From the NCBI GenBank assembly GCA_900551075.1, contig URVB01000066.1, positions 1-16,384 of the forward strand: a stretch of 16,384 nucleotides of DNA. Reading direction: 5' to 3'. A model generated the notes under the pieces. That model was not told the origin of the DNA and searched no databases. It saw only the letters and a list, made by a program, of their open reading frames with translations. The DNA comes from an uncultured Blautia sp. (GTDB lineage Bacteria > Bacillota > Clostridia > Lachnospirales > Lachnospiraceae). Positions 6,267 through 13,988 of this stretch are shown piece by piece; the first letter of the stretch is position 1, and each line of letters opens with the position of its first letter. A program made the translations under genes and the position numbers.

Positions 6267-8135
6267 GTGAACAATAAGAATCGAAAATTACAATTGATTG
6301 CCCGTTTTTTTACCGGCGCGAAGAAATACTTTCTGGCGGCGGTGGCGGCTTCTTTCATGACCACCATACTGAATTCCCTCACCCCGCAGATATTCCGTTT
6401 TACCATTGACTCTGTGCTGGGTGATAACAAATATCCGTATCTGGCAAAGCATCTGTGGGTGATGGCGCTGATTCTCGTCGGAACGGCGCTTTTGTCCGGC
6501 TGCGCCATGTTTGTGAGTCGTTATCATACGGCCCGGGCCGGAGAAAATTTTGCGGAAAATATGCGAAGGGCTCTCTTTGCCCATGTGCAGAAGCTTCCCA
6601 TGAGCTGGCATGACAGGAACCAGACAGGTGATATTATTCAACGGTGTACTTCCGATGTGGAGGTTATCCGGAATTTTGTGGTGACTCAGCTTCTGGAAGT
6701 GTTCCGTACCGTATTTCTGGTGGGGATTTCTTTTGCCATGATGGTTTCCATGAATGTGAAGCTTTCACTGGTTGTCCTTTTGTTTGTGCCGGCAGTGGTG
6801 GCGTATTCGGCTGTTTTTTACCGGCTGATTGCCCGCAGGTTTACAGATGCGGACGAGGCGGAGGGAGAGCTTTCCACAGTGGTGCAGGAAAACGCAACCG
6901 GAGTCCGGGTGGTGCGGGCTTTCGGAAGAGAAAAATATGAGATGGATCGTTTTCGGGAAAAGAATGATGCTTTTGCCAGATTGTGGATTCGCCTGGGCAC
7001 CCTGTCCGGGCTTTACTGGGGAGTGGGTGATTTGATTACAGGCTTACAGGTGGTTGCGGTCATTGTGCTGGGCGCGGCGGAAGCGGTGCACGGCAGTATT
7101 TCCGTGGGGGAGTTTGTGGCCTTTGCATCTTATAATACAACCCTTGTGTGGCCCATCCGCGGGCTGGGGCGAATACTTTCCGATATGAGCAAGGCAGGCG
7201 TTTCTTTTGAGCGTGTAGATTACATTATCAGGGCGCAGGAAGAGGGCTATGCACCGGCAGGGGAAACGGAAGAGGCCGGCAGAAGGGATGATGAGCCGGA
7301 ACGTACAGCATTTGCACACACATCCGCTGGCACTGTGCAGGGTACATATGATATCACATTTGAGCATGTAAGCTTTGCTTATGAGGACGGACATCAGGTA
7401 CTTTCCGATGTTTCCTTTCACGTTCCGCAGGGAACCACCTTCGGCATTTTGGGGGGTACGGGCAGCGGAAAATCCACGGTTGTGCAGTTGTTAAGCCGCC
7501 TTTACAGGCTGGACAGCGGAAACAGCGGCATCCGCATTGGAGGGCGGCCTGTTGAGGAGATTCCTCTGGAGGAGCTTCGCAAAAATGTGGGCATGGTTTT
7601 GCAGGAGCCGTTCCTTTATTCCAGAACCATCGGGGAAAACATCAGGGCAGCCTGCCCGGACGCCACCATGGAGGAAATCCGCCATGCGGCAAAGGTGGCA
7701 TGTGTGGACGATGCCATTATGAGCTTTGCTGATGGTTACGATACCCTTGTGGGCGAGCGGGGTGTAACCCTTTCCGGCGGCCAGCGTCAGCGGGTGGCCA
7801 TTGCCCGGATGCTCCTGCAGAAAGCTCCCATTATGGTATTTGACGACTCCCTGTCCGCAGTGGATTCCGAGACGGATTCTCTCATCCGGAAGGCTCTGAA
7901 GGAGCATATGAAAGGCAGCACCGTGATTCTGATTTCCCACAGAATCACCACTCTCATGGGAGCAGACAATATTATGGTTCTGAACCGCGGGCGAATAGCG
8001 GAAATGGGAACTCATCATGAACTGATACAAAAGAACGGCATTTACAGTCGGATTTACGGGATACAGATGAGTCATGACGACAGAAAAGAGGTGGAGGAAA
8101 AAGATGGCAGCCTACGAAGAACAGGAATACAGTAA
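6267..8135 (+). CDS. ABC exporter subunit 1 (degenerate ATP site half)
   Basis: This 622-residue half transporter carries a type I exporter membrane domain (about 20-310, six helices) followed by an ATPase domain. Walker A is GGTGSGKST at 396-404, the Q-loop is in MVLQEPFLYS, the ABC signature LSGGQRQR at 502-509, Walker B IMVFDD at 522-527 and the switch histidine His558. The residue after the Walker B aspartate is Asp527 instead of the catalytic glutamate, and SLSAVD follows. This is the pattern of the degenerate subunit in heterodimeric multidrug exporters such as TM287 or BmrC. GTG is the start, with AAAGGAAG well placed. It overlaps the next gene by about 30 bases. A linker at about 325-355 is rich in Glu/Arg and poorly conserved. 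Substrate is unknown; small drugs or lipids are typical. Confidence 0.95.
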   Translation: MNNKNRKLQLIARFFTGAKKYFLAAVAASFMTTILNSLTPQIFRFTIDSVLGDNKYPYLAKHLWVMALILVGTALLSGCAMFVSRYHTARAGENFAENMRRALFAHVQKLPMSWHDRNQTGDIIQRCTSDVEVIRNFVVTQLLEVFRTVFLVGISFAMMVSMNVKLSLVVLLFVPAVVAYSAVFYRLIARRFTDADEAEGELSTVVQENATGVRVVRAFGREKYEMDRFREKNDAFARLWIRLGTLSGLYWGVGDLITGLQVVAVIVLGAAEAVHGSISVGEFVAFASYNTTLVWPIRGLGRILSDMSKAGVSFERVDYIIRAQEEGYAPAGETEEAGRRDDEPERTAFAHTSAGTVQGTYDITFEHVSFAYEDGHQVLSDVSFHVPQGTTFGILGGTGSGKSTVVQLLSRLYRLDSGNSGIRIGGRPVEEIPLEELRKNVGMVLQEPFLYSRTIGENIRAACPDATMEEIRHAAKVACVDDAIMSFADGYDTLVGERGVTLSGGQRQRVAIARMLLQKAPIMVFDDSLSAVDSETDSLIRKALKEHMKGSTVILISHRITTLMGADNIMVLNRGRIAEMGTHHELIQKNGIYSRIYGIQMSHDDRKEVEEKDGSLRRTGIQ

Positions 8136-9933
8136 ACCATTTCAAATTCAGATATGGGCAAAGATGCTGCCCTTTTTCAGGCCCTATAAAAAATATTTTT
8201 TCATCACCTTCAGTCTGAATATTTTCCTGGCAGGGGTTGATATTCTGGTACCCTTGTTTCAGAGTTATGCCATTGACCATTTTATTACAGGGGAGACGCT
8301 AAAGGGACTGATTCCCTTTGGCGCTGCCTATGGAACGGTGATTGTGCTGCAGACGGTGAGCGTGTATTTGTCTGTGCATGCGGCCACCACCATTGAGATG
8401 AATGTTGGAAAAGACCTGAAATGGGCCCAGTTTGAGCATTTGCAGCAGTTGTCCTTTTCTTATTATAATACCACTCCGGTAGGCTACATTCATGCCAGGG
8501 TCATGAGTGATACCCTGCGCATTGCGGGAATGATTGCCTGGGGGCTCGTGGATATGTTCTGGGCGCTGATTTATGTGGTGGGCGTATTTGTGATTATGTT
8601 TGTCCTTAACTGGAGGCTTGCGTTTCTGCTTCTGCTGATTGTGCCGTGTATTGCGGTGATTACGGTGTTTTTTCAGAATAAGATTTTGCATTGGAACAGG
8701 AAGGTGCGCAAAATCAATGCTCAGATTACCAGTTCCTACAACGAGGGAATCACCGGAGTAAAAACCTCTAAGAGTATGGTCATGGAAAAACAGAACGAGG
8801 AGGCATTTTACCGGCAGACAAGAGCCATGAATCAGGCGGGAAGCCGTGCGGCAAAATTAAATGCCATATACATTCCCACGATTTTGTTTTTCAGTTCTGC
8901 TGCATCGGCAATGGTGCTGTGGCGGGGCGGTTACATGGTGCAGGAGAGACTTATACAGCTTGGTACTTTGTCGGTGTTTATTTCCTATGCAGTGGTGATT
9001 TTTGAGCCAATCCAGCAGCTTGCCCGTCTTTTGGCGGACCTGATTTCCTGTCAGGCAAATATTGAGCGTGTTATGGACTTGTTGGCTCAGGAGCCAAACG
9101 TGACAGATAGGGCCGATGTGGTGGAGAAATACGGTGATGCCTTTCATCCCAAAAAGGAAAACTGGGAAAAAATCCGGGGCGACATTGTGTTTGAGGATGT
9201 GTCCTTTATGTATCCGGACGGCAAGGAGTATGTGCTGGAGCATTTTAATCTCCATGTACCTGCCGGAATGAATGTGGCCATTGTGGGTGAGACCGGCGCA
9301 GGAAAATCCACTCTGGTAAATCTGGCGGGCCGTTTCTTTGAACCCACCAAAGGGCGGATTCTCATTGACGGCATAGATTATCGTGAGAGGTCACAGTTGT
9401 GGCTGCACAGTCAGATTGGCTATGTGCTGCAGAATCCCCATCTCTTTTCGGGGACAGTGCGGGAAAATATCTGCTACGGGAGGCCGGATGCCACGGAGGA
9501 AGAAATCCGAAGGGCGGCCGAGAGCGTATCTGCGGACGTTGTTGTGGAAAAGCTGGAAAAGGGTTATGACAGTGACGTGGGAGAAAGCGGCGGATGTCTG
9601 TCCACAGGAGAGAAGCAGTTAATTTCTTTTGCAAGAGCAATTCTGGCAGATCCGGCGATTTTTGTGCTGGACGAGGCAACCTCCTCCATTGATACGGCTA
9701 CAGAACAACTGATACAAAAAGCAACTCAGAAGCTTTTAAAAGGGCATACCTCCTTTGTCATTGCCCATCGGCTTTCCACCATCCGGAGTGCAGATTTGAT
9801 ACTGGTGGTGAAGGACGGGAAGGTAATTGAGCAGGGAACGCATAAGAGTCTTTTGAAGCAGAGAGGCTATTATCATGACCTGTATTACAAACAGTTTGAG
9901 GAAGAGTCGGCTATGAGGGTATTTGCCGGATAA
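8104..9933 (+). CDS. ABC exporter subunit 2 (canonical ATP site half)
   Basis: The partner half transporter has 609 residues from the ATG at 8104, chosen because GGAGG at 8093-8097 lies six bases upstream; an in-frame ATG at 8074 has only a weak site. A six-helix membrane domain (about 25-310) precedes the ATPase domain: Walker A GETGAGKST at 395-403, signature LSTGEKQ at 499-505 (degenerate, instead of LSGGQ), Walker B FVLDEATSS with Asp523 and catalytic Glu524, and the switch histidine in IAHRLST. Together with subunit 1 this predicts one hydrolysing site (this Walker B plus the LSGGQ of subunit 1) and one degenerate site, the hallmark of heterodimeric exporters. The overlap with the upstream gene supports coupled translation. 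Transcription can run on to the hairpin at 10136-10169. Confidence 0.95.
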   Translation: MAAYEEQEYSKPFQIQIWAKMLPFFRPYKKYFFITFSLNIFLAGVDILVPLFQSYAIDHFITGETLKGLIPFGAAYGTVIVLQTVSVYLSVHAATTIEMNVGKDLKWAQFEHLQQLSFSYYNTTPVGYIHARVMSDTLRIAGMIAWGLVDMFWALIYVVGVFVIMFVLNWRLAFLLLLIVPCIAVITVFFQNKILHWNRKVRKINAQITSSYNEGITGVKTSKSMVMEKQNEEAFYRQTRAMNQAGSRAAKLNAIYIPTILFFSSAASAMVLWRGGYMVQERLIQLGTLSVFISYAVVIFEPIQQLARLLADLISCQANIERVMDLLAQEPNVTDRADVVEKYGDAFHPKKENWEKIRGDIVFEDVSFMYPDGKEYVLEHFNLHVPAGMNVAIVGETGAGKSTLVNLAGRFFEPTKGRILIDGIDYRERSQLWLHSQIGYVLQNPHLFSGTVRENICYGRPDATEEEIRRAAESVSADVVVEKLEKGYDSDVGESGGCLSTGEKQLISFARAILADPAIFVLDEATSSIDTATEQLIQKATQKLLKGHTSFVIAHRLSTIRSADLILVVKDGKVIEQGTHKSLLKQRGYYHDLYYKQFEEESAMRVFAG

Positions 9934-10024
9934 TTGCACAGGGCTGGACAGCACCTTTTGCCTTGCAATCAGCCAGAATGATTGAATTGTAGGAATAATT
10001 CAAATCACATGGAGGAATTACAAA

Positions 10025-10142
10025 ATGGCAAAATCATGATTTGAACAGTTAGGCGGCACACTCCATTCCTACCTTACCGACATTGATATGCAGGCACAGG
10101 AACGCTTTGAAAGGTTCGTAGAACAGATGAAACAGGCGGCAG
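10025..10142 (+). pseudogene. TnpV (transposon-encoded protein) remnant
   Basis: GGAGG at 10011-10015 and the ATG at 10025 open a frame that reads MAKS, stop (TGA at 10037-10039), FEQLGGT, then LHSYLTDIDMQAQERFERF and VEQMKQAAG. The first part matches the start of TnpV (typically MxKSLFEQxGGTY) and the second matches its later region (LNSYLADIDRQAQERFERLIEQMKQAQG) as I recall it from Tn4451/CTn-type elements. About 45 residues between them are missing, and the Leu5 codon appears to have become TGA. After 10142 the similarity ends and a terminator hairpin begins. TnpV is a small conserved protein of large serine-recombinase elements; here it marks an old mobile-element edge. Confidence 0.75.
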
Positions 10143-10169
10143 GGAGTAAGCTCTGCTGCTTTTCTTTTT
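10136..10169 (+). terminator. strong intrinsic terminator
   Basis: GCGGCAGGG at 10136-10144 pairs with CTCTGCTGC at 10151-10159 (nine pairs, two G-U) around a six-base loop, followed at once by TTTTCTTTTT at 10160-10169. It is the first good plus-strand terminator behind the ABC exporter operon, and it insulates the TetR/hydrolase operon that follows. Confidence 0.75.
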
Positions 10170-10248
10170 GGGTGGTATTTGTACAAGGCTATGTATGGGA
10201 AACGACAAATCTGTCTGCAACTTTTTTGTGAACTGTCCATCTGAGGAC

Positions 10249-10318
10249 TTGACAAAGTGGAACGCTCCGAATATAATATGAATTGATTTATATAAAAGCG
10301 ATTATGGAATTTAGAGGG
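10249..10318 (+). promoter_or_regulatory. consensus promoter of the TetR/hydrolase operon with operator candidate
   Basis: TTGACA at 10249-10254 and TATAAT at 10272-10277 are exact consensus hexamers at exactly 17 bases spacing. The spacer contains GGAACGCTCC at 10259-10268, an imperfect palindrome (eight of ten symmetric) that a TetR dimer could occupy to block this very strong promoter. AGAGGGG at 10312-10318 is the ribosome binding site for the ATG at 10325. Confidence 0.85.
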
Positions 10319-10324
10319 GCTGAA

Positions 10325-10948
10325 ATGGCAAGAAAAACACAAATTTCAAAGGAAGTAATATTGCAAAAAGGATTAGAACTGCTTATCCGTGACGGTTATT
10401 CTTCGGTCAACATAAAAACACTGTCAAAAGAGATTGGCTGTTCTACGCAACCGCTTGTGTGGCATTTTGGTAATATGGACAGATTAAGAGAAGCGTTGGT
10501 ACAGAAAGCATTATATTATGCCAATCAGAAATTGAATCCACAATCTGAGAACTTTATAGAAGCGTTTTTACAGATAGGTTGCTCTTATGTCAACATGGCA
10601 TTTGATGAACCGAATTTGTTTCGATTTATTTATATGGGTGAAAGCAAACAGTATTGTAGGGGAGATTTCAACTCAATCCTGACAGACAATGGAAATGCTA
10701 CTTTGATAGAGGGACTGTCACAGTATCTTCATGCTGATAAAAATGATGTTGGAAAATTCATACAAAGAATGGTTGTTTACACACATGGAATAGCGTCGCT
10801 GATTGCGGCAGGTGTGTTACAAGGCACAAAGAAAGAAGTATATAAGATGATTTCTGAAATGGGGACAGACTTACTATCAAAGCTAAACGCAGACATAGAT
10901 TTGCAGAAAATCTTATCAAATATCACTCTTCCGAAAGGTGACGCCTAA
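10325..10948 (+). CDS. TetR/AcrR family transcriptional regulator
   Basis: This 207-residue protein starts at the ATG 10325, which has AGAGGGG seven bases upstream and gives the canonical opening MARKTQISKEVILQKGLELL; an in-frame TTG at 10283 and ATG at 10304 lack such a site. The helix-turn-helix spans about residues 26-48 (SVNIKTLSKEIGCSTQPLVW, then HF). The C-terminal domain (50-207) is helical, with YVNMAFDEPNLFRFIYMG, a pattern seen in TetR_C domains of Firmicutes. Its stop is directly followed by the ATG of the hydrolase gene (TAAATG), so both are made from one mRNA from a consensus promoter. The regulator most likely represses its own operon and responds to a hydrolase substrate or product, which is inference. 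Confidence 0.93.
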   Translation: MARKTQISKEVILQKGLELLIRDGYSSVNIKTLSKEIGCSTQPLVWHFGNMDRLREALVQKALYYANQKLNPQSENFIEAFLQIGCSYVNMAFDEPNLFRFIYMGESKQYCRGDFNSILTDNGNATLIEGLSQYLHADKNDVGKFIQRMVVYTHGIASLIAAGVLQGTKKEVYKMISEMGTDLLSKLNADIDLQKILSNITLPKGDA

Positions 10949-12049
10949 ATGAAAAAAGCCAGACTAAAGAAGGTGGGACGGGTGGCAAAAATTATTTTTT
11001 TAGTTTTATGTATAGTAGTGATACTGATACTTATAGTCATTGGAATTTTGCGGCTTATGAACGCAGAGAAAAATCATATATCACAGCCAAACGGAATACA
11101 AGAAAATATTGATGTTGAAATTGGCGGAGTGAGACAATATATGCAAATTCGTGGCGAAGATAAGGATAATCCCGTTATATTGTGGCTTCATGGCGGTCCC
11201 GGCTTTCCGCTTACTTATTTATCAAGTTATTATCAAAAAGATTTGGAAGAGGATTATACTATCGTGTGTTGGGAACAGCGTGGCTGCGGACGAACTTATT
11301 ATCAAAACAGAGATAACGAAGGACTGACAATAGACCGGCTTGTTACGGATATGGATGAGTTAGTGAATTATTTATGCGAGCGTTTTTACAAAGATAAAAT
11401 TATTATAATGGGGCAATCATGGGGAACTGTTCTTGGAATGGAGTACCTTAACAAAAATCCCCAAAAGGTAACTGCCTATATCGGTATTGGACAGGTCACT
11501 GATTTCAAACAGGGGAAAATTTATGCGGCTCAAACAGCAATTCAAAAAAGCAGCGATAAAGATGCGCTGCTTCTTGAAAATTATATACAGACGTTTCAAA
11601 AAGCGGGGTGCATTGATGAATTGAATGTGAAAGAGCTTGAGCAAATGATACTTCTTTCATTGAAGCATCTAAAAGGCAGCGGGGAGCTTTCTTCCATAAA
11701 ACAGATGTTTTTAGCTGTTACTTCGCCCGAATTTTTGAGGAATGATTTGAAGTGGTTTTTAACAGCAAGTAATTCTGAAAATATTATGAATTGCCAAAAA
11801 GAGCTTGTAGAATATATGTATTTTGACTTTAACGTAGAAAAAACAGGCAATGGGTATTCCTTGCCAATTTGTTTTATTCAAGGTGAAAGTGACTGGATTA
11901 CACCTACCGATATGGTAAAAAGTTACTATGATACTATCTCTGCAAGCTCTAAAAAATTTGTTGTAATTGATAGTGCGGGGCATACACCTTTTTTGGATAA
12001 TCCAGAGCAATTTTGTGATGAGGTTCGGCAGTTCCTGGAAGAGAATTAA
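10949..12049 (+). CDS. membrane-anchored alpha/beta hydrolase (proline iminopeptidase-like)
   Basis: This is a 366-residue serine hydrolase. Residues 1-12 are basic (KKARLKKVGR), and 13-36 form one hydrophobic segment with no cleavage site or lipobox, so it is probably an N-terminal anchor with the enzyme outside the membrane. The catalytic domain shows the oxyanion motif HGGPG at 81-85, CWEQRGCGRT at 107-116, the nucleophile elbow GQSWG with Ser157, the acid Asp315 in QGESDW, and His345 in SAGHTPF. HGGPG, WEQRGCGRT and GQSWG are typical of prolyl aminopeptidase-like enzymes (S33). It starts directly after the TetR stop. Its AT-rich codons match the island, not the ABC genes. Substrate unknown: peptide, ester or drug are possible. 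Confidence 0.92.
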   Translation: MKKARLKKVGRVAKIIFLVLCIVVILILIVIGILRLMNAEKNHISQPNGIQENIDVEIGGVRQYMQIRGEDKDNPVILWLHGGPGFPLTYLSSYYQKDLEEDYTIVCWEQRGCGRTYYQNRDNEGLTIDRLVTDMDELVNYLCERFYKDKIIIMGQSWGTVLGMEYLNKNPQKVTAYIGIGQVTDFKQGKIYAAQTAIQKSSDKDALLLENYIQTFQKAGCIDELNVKELEQMILLSLKHLKGSGELSSIKQMFLAVTSPEFLRNDLKWFLTASNSENIMNCQKELVEYMYFDFNVEKTGNGYSLPICFIQGESDWITPTDMVKSYYDTISASSKKFVVIDSAGHTPFLDNPEQFCDEVRQFLEEN

Positions 12050-12110
12050 GCATCGTTGCATGTTTGCCACGCAAAGTAGCAGAAAAAGCCAAAATGTAAG
12101 CCCTGCTTGC

Positions 12111-12160
12111 TTGTAATGCTAAATACGCTTTCTTATACTGGACATATCAAAACAAGGAGG
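12111..12160 (+). promoter_or_regulatory. promoter and RBS left over in front of the XRE stub
   Basis: TTGTAA at 12111-12116 and TATACT at 12134-12139 are 17 bases apart, and AAGGAGG at 12154-12160 stands eight bases before the ATG at 12169. All expression signals look intact although the gene behind them is truncated. Confidence 0.6.
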
Positions 12161-12168
12161 GCACGAAC

Positions 12169-12237
12169 ATGACATTTGCAGAAAAATTGAAATCCGTCCG
12201 CAAGCAGGCGGGAATGTCGCAGGAGCAGACAGAATAA
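12169..12237 (+). pseudogene. truncated XRE-family helix-turn-helix regulator (22 codons)
   Basis: The frame reads MTFAEKLKSVRKQAGMSQEQ, then TE and a stop. The first twenty residues are the usual opening of an XRE/Cro helix-turn-helix regulator, where family members continue LAEKLGVSRQAVTKWE. Here the gene breaks inside the first helix of the DNA-binding motif and runs into sequence from a Cys-rich KTR gene. Promoter and ribosome binding site are intact, so a 22-residue peptide may still be made. It is far too short to bind DNA. Confidence 0.75.
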
Positions 12238-12265
12238 AGCAGCTTGGAATTATAGAAATTGTGTT

Positions 12266-12373
12266 ATGATGATGCCCCTTTGCTGCCCGAAATGCAAGCA
12301 GGAAAGTTTGATACAAGCAAAGGATTTGCAAGTAACGGTTGTTAAAAGACTTGAAACGAAAATGTCAAATTGA
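12266..12373 (+). pseudogene. 5'-truncated cysteine-rich KTR-domain protein
   Basis: From the ATG cluster at 12266-12274 the frame reads PLCCPKCKQESLIQAKDL and then QVTVVK. This matches the second half of Cys_rich_KTR proteins (about 60 residues, two CPxC zinc-binding motifs, ending near IKEPDAKTQSR), which accompany regulators on mobile elements of gut Firmicutes. The first CPVCG motif is absent, so a paired zinc site cannot form. After VVK the frame ends RLETKMSN instead of the usual tail, suggesting further small changes. No ribosome binding site precedes it. The family is recalled from knowledge and not checked. Confidence 0.6.
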
Positions 12374-12412
12374 TTAGCAAAGCGACAAATCAAAATTTGG
12401 CGGGGTGAAGGC

Positions 12413-12873
12413 ATGAAATATATAACGGCAACTACTGCTATGGCAGAAGAAATACAAAGTGTTTTACATACAACAATTAGGACGGTCTATTCAAAATATT
12501 ATCCGAAAGAAGTGGTGGATTTCTACTGTAAACACCATAATCGTGAACATATTTTAGAGGGTATAGCTTCGGGAAATATGGGCGTATTGATAGATAACAA
12601 GACGATTGTGGGAACAGGATGTTTTGACTGTAACCATATTACAGGAGTATATGTATTACCTTGTTTTCAAAATCGAGGTTATGGTTCACATATCTTGGAT
12701 TGTTTAGAAGCGGAAATTGAAAAAACTTTCCTGTTTCCATCTTGGATGCATCACTTTCTGATGTATTTTTATATGAGCATAGAGGATATAAAACTACAGA
12801 GCATGGCATCCTTGAATTGGAAAACGATGTCAAATTGGTTTATGAAATCATGGAGAAAAAATTGAAAGATTGA
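12413..12873 (+). pseudogene. GNAT family N-acetyltransferase, frameshifted
   Basis: The open frame gives 150 residues. Residues 1-101 are a good GNAT N-terminal part: KYYPKEVVDFYCKHH, GVLIDNKTIVGTGCF, ITGVYVLPCFQNRGYGSHIL, the last being the acetyl-CoA-binding Q/RxxGxG/A loop (QNRGYG). From the run of six A at 12720-12725 onward the frame looks wrong (FLFPSWMHHFLMYF). In another frame the expected GNAT end appears: SILDASLSDVFLYEHRGY, then KTTEHGILELENDVKLVYE, with stop at 12871-12873. Adding one A to the run restores a continuous gene of about 153 residues. The lesion is therefore a single-base loss in a homopolymer, or a sequencing error. Substrate unknown. Confidence 0.8.
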
Positions 12874-12920
12874 TTGTAACAGAGTTGTTGAAGTTATCAA
12901 TCTCTGGTTTGACGAAAAAA

Positions 12921-12957
12921 TGGCATATCATCAAAGAGCCAGACGCAGAGCCGATAA
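12921..12957 (+). pseudogene. 3' tail of a second Cys-rich KTR gene
   Basis: The bases encode HIIKEP and DAE and then reach CCGATAA. KTR-domain proteins end IKEPDAETQSR or IKEPDAKTQSR plus stop. If GACGCAGA at 12941-12948 (read with the preceding base context) were present twice in tandem, the frame would read PDAETQSR and end at the TAA at 12955-12957. One 8-base copy seems to have been lost by slippage. Only the tail is present, between two damaged genes. Confidence 0.4.
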
Positions 12958-12965
12958 TTTCTGCT

Positions 12966-13687
12966 ATGGAAAACGGTTCTGCGTTTATATGGTATTACTT
13001 CATGCATCAAGCTGTGGTTCGCCTATTTGGTATAAAAATATATTGTTTTTGTGCAAATATTTTAGTGTCTATGCAATAGACTTGATAGGCGAGTCTTCCA
13101 AAAGCATTCTTACAAAGAAAATGAAAGCAGCACAGGATAATGCTCTGTGGCTTGATGAAACTTTAGCAGGATTAGGATTGGATAAAGTATTTCTCTGTGG
13201 GCTTTCGATAGGTGGTTGGAACGCTGCAAATTATGCAGGTTTTTATCCGAAGAAAGTAATCAAACTAATCTTACTTAGTCCAGTTCAAACTCTTGCTAAA
13301 ATGCATCCTTCATTTTTCTTTAAGATAATGAAGCTGGGATTTAGTCCAACGAGAGAAAATGTTGAAAATTATATTGGATGGGGAAGTGAAAAAGAAGATC
13401 CGTTGCCGAGTAGTATTATAAAGCTATTTACAATTTCAGTTATGAACATGAATTCAAATGCCAGTTATCCCAAATGGCTAAAAAAGGAGCATTTGTTGAA
13501 TGTAACGATGCCTGTTCTTTTAGTGTTAGGAGAAAATGAGTTTGCGTTTTCAATAAAAAGAGCGACAAAACGTGCAAAATCTGTATTCAGTAATTTAGAA
13601 TTACACATTGTAGAAGAAGCATCCCATTTACTTTGTGCGAGCAAACCAGACTACATAAACAAGATATTAGAATTTATTAGGAAATAA
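12966..13687 (+). pseudogene. alpha/beta hydrolase, 5'-damaged
   Basis: Most of an alpha/beta hydrolase is readable in one frame (open 12920-13687): VLLHASSCGSPIWYKN, VYAIDLIGESSKS, the nucleophile elbow GLSIGGW with Ser at codon 96 of that frame, LVLGENEFAF supplying the acid position, and EEASHLL with the catalytic His at codon 236. The beginning is wrong: the start of the frame reads antiframe KTR sequence, while ENGSAFI, a fitting prelude to VLLHA, lies in the neighbouring frame from the ATG at 12966. One base appears to be missing near 12985-12990. The usual 40-60 N-terminal residues are also gone. An ATG at 12989 could start a 233-residue product but has no ribosome binding site. The core triad survives, so decay may be recent. 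Confidence 0.7.
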
Positions 13688-13740
13688 GTGATAAATTAGC
13701 CGTAGTACTCGACAATCGGCATTTGTGGGAGGATATATTC

Positions 13741-13988
13741 ATGAAAAAATTAGGCTTAGTCGGTGGAAAATTATTACGCCTAATGAAAATGATATGGAGT
13801 ATATAAATCAAAAAATATCATCAGAGTTGGAAATGGGAATTGTAAAAGGAGAAACCTTAAAGGGATTTCAGCGAATCATAAAGCAACTAAAAAAAGAAAA
13901 TAATATTGAAGCTGTCATTTTAGGTTGTACGGAGTTGCCGCTTTTATTGAGTGATAAAGTTAGCCCTGTACCCTGCCTTGATACTATG
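13741..13988 (+). pseudogene. aspartate/glutamate racemase, internally deleted
   Basis: GGGAGGA at 13727-13733 precedes the ATG at 13741, and the frame opens MKKLGLVGG, the canonical start of an aspartate/glutamate racemase family protein (normally about 230 residues, MGPEST following). The sequence then jumps, out of frame, to the C-terminal part: KIITPNENDMEYINQKI, GIVKGETLKGFQRIIKQL, and EAVILGCTELPLLL containing the second catalytic cysteine (GCTE), ending VSPVPCLDTM. About 130 residues, including the first catalytic cysteine, are missing. At LDTM the sequence changes into an acetyltransferase. No active enzyme can be made. Confidence 0.8.

Noticed and set aside
7491..8075. Minus-strand 194-codon frame inside the first ABC exporter gene
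   Set aside because: It is antisense to conserved ATPase motifs; its His/Cys-rich content is a codon-mirror effect.
9982..10003. Inverted repeat TTGAATT / AATTCAA as terminator of the ABC operon
   Set aside because: The stem is only seven A-T rich pairs and has no T-tail; the hairpin at 10136-10169 is a far better terminator.
12870..13079. Short plus-strand frame between the GNAT and hydrolase remnants as an independent gene
   Set aside because: It joins a KTR-tail-like stretch with the misframed start of the hydrolase; it has no ribosome site and no single family.
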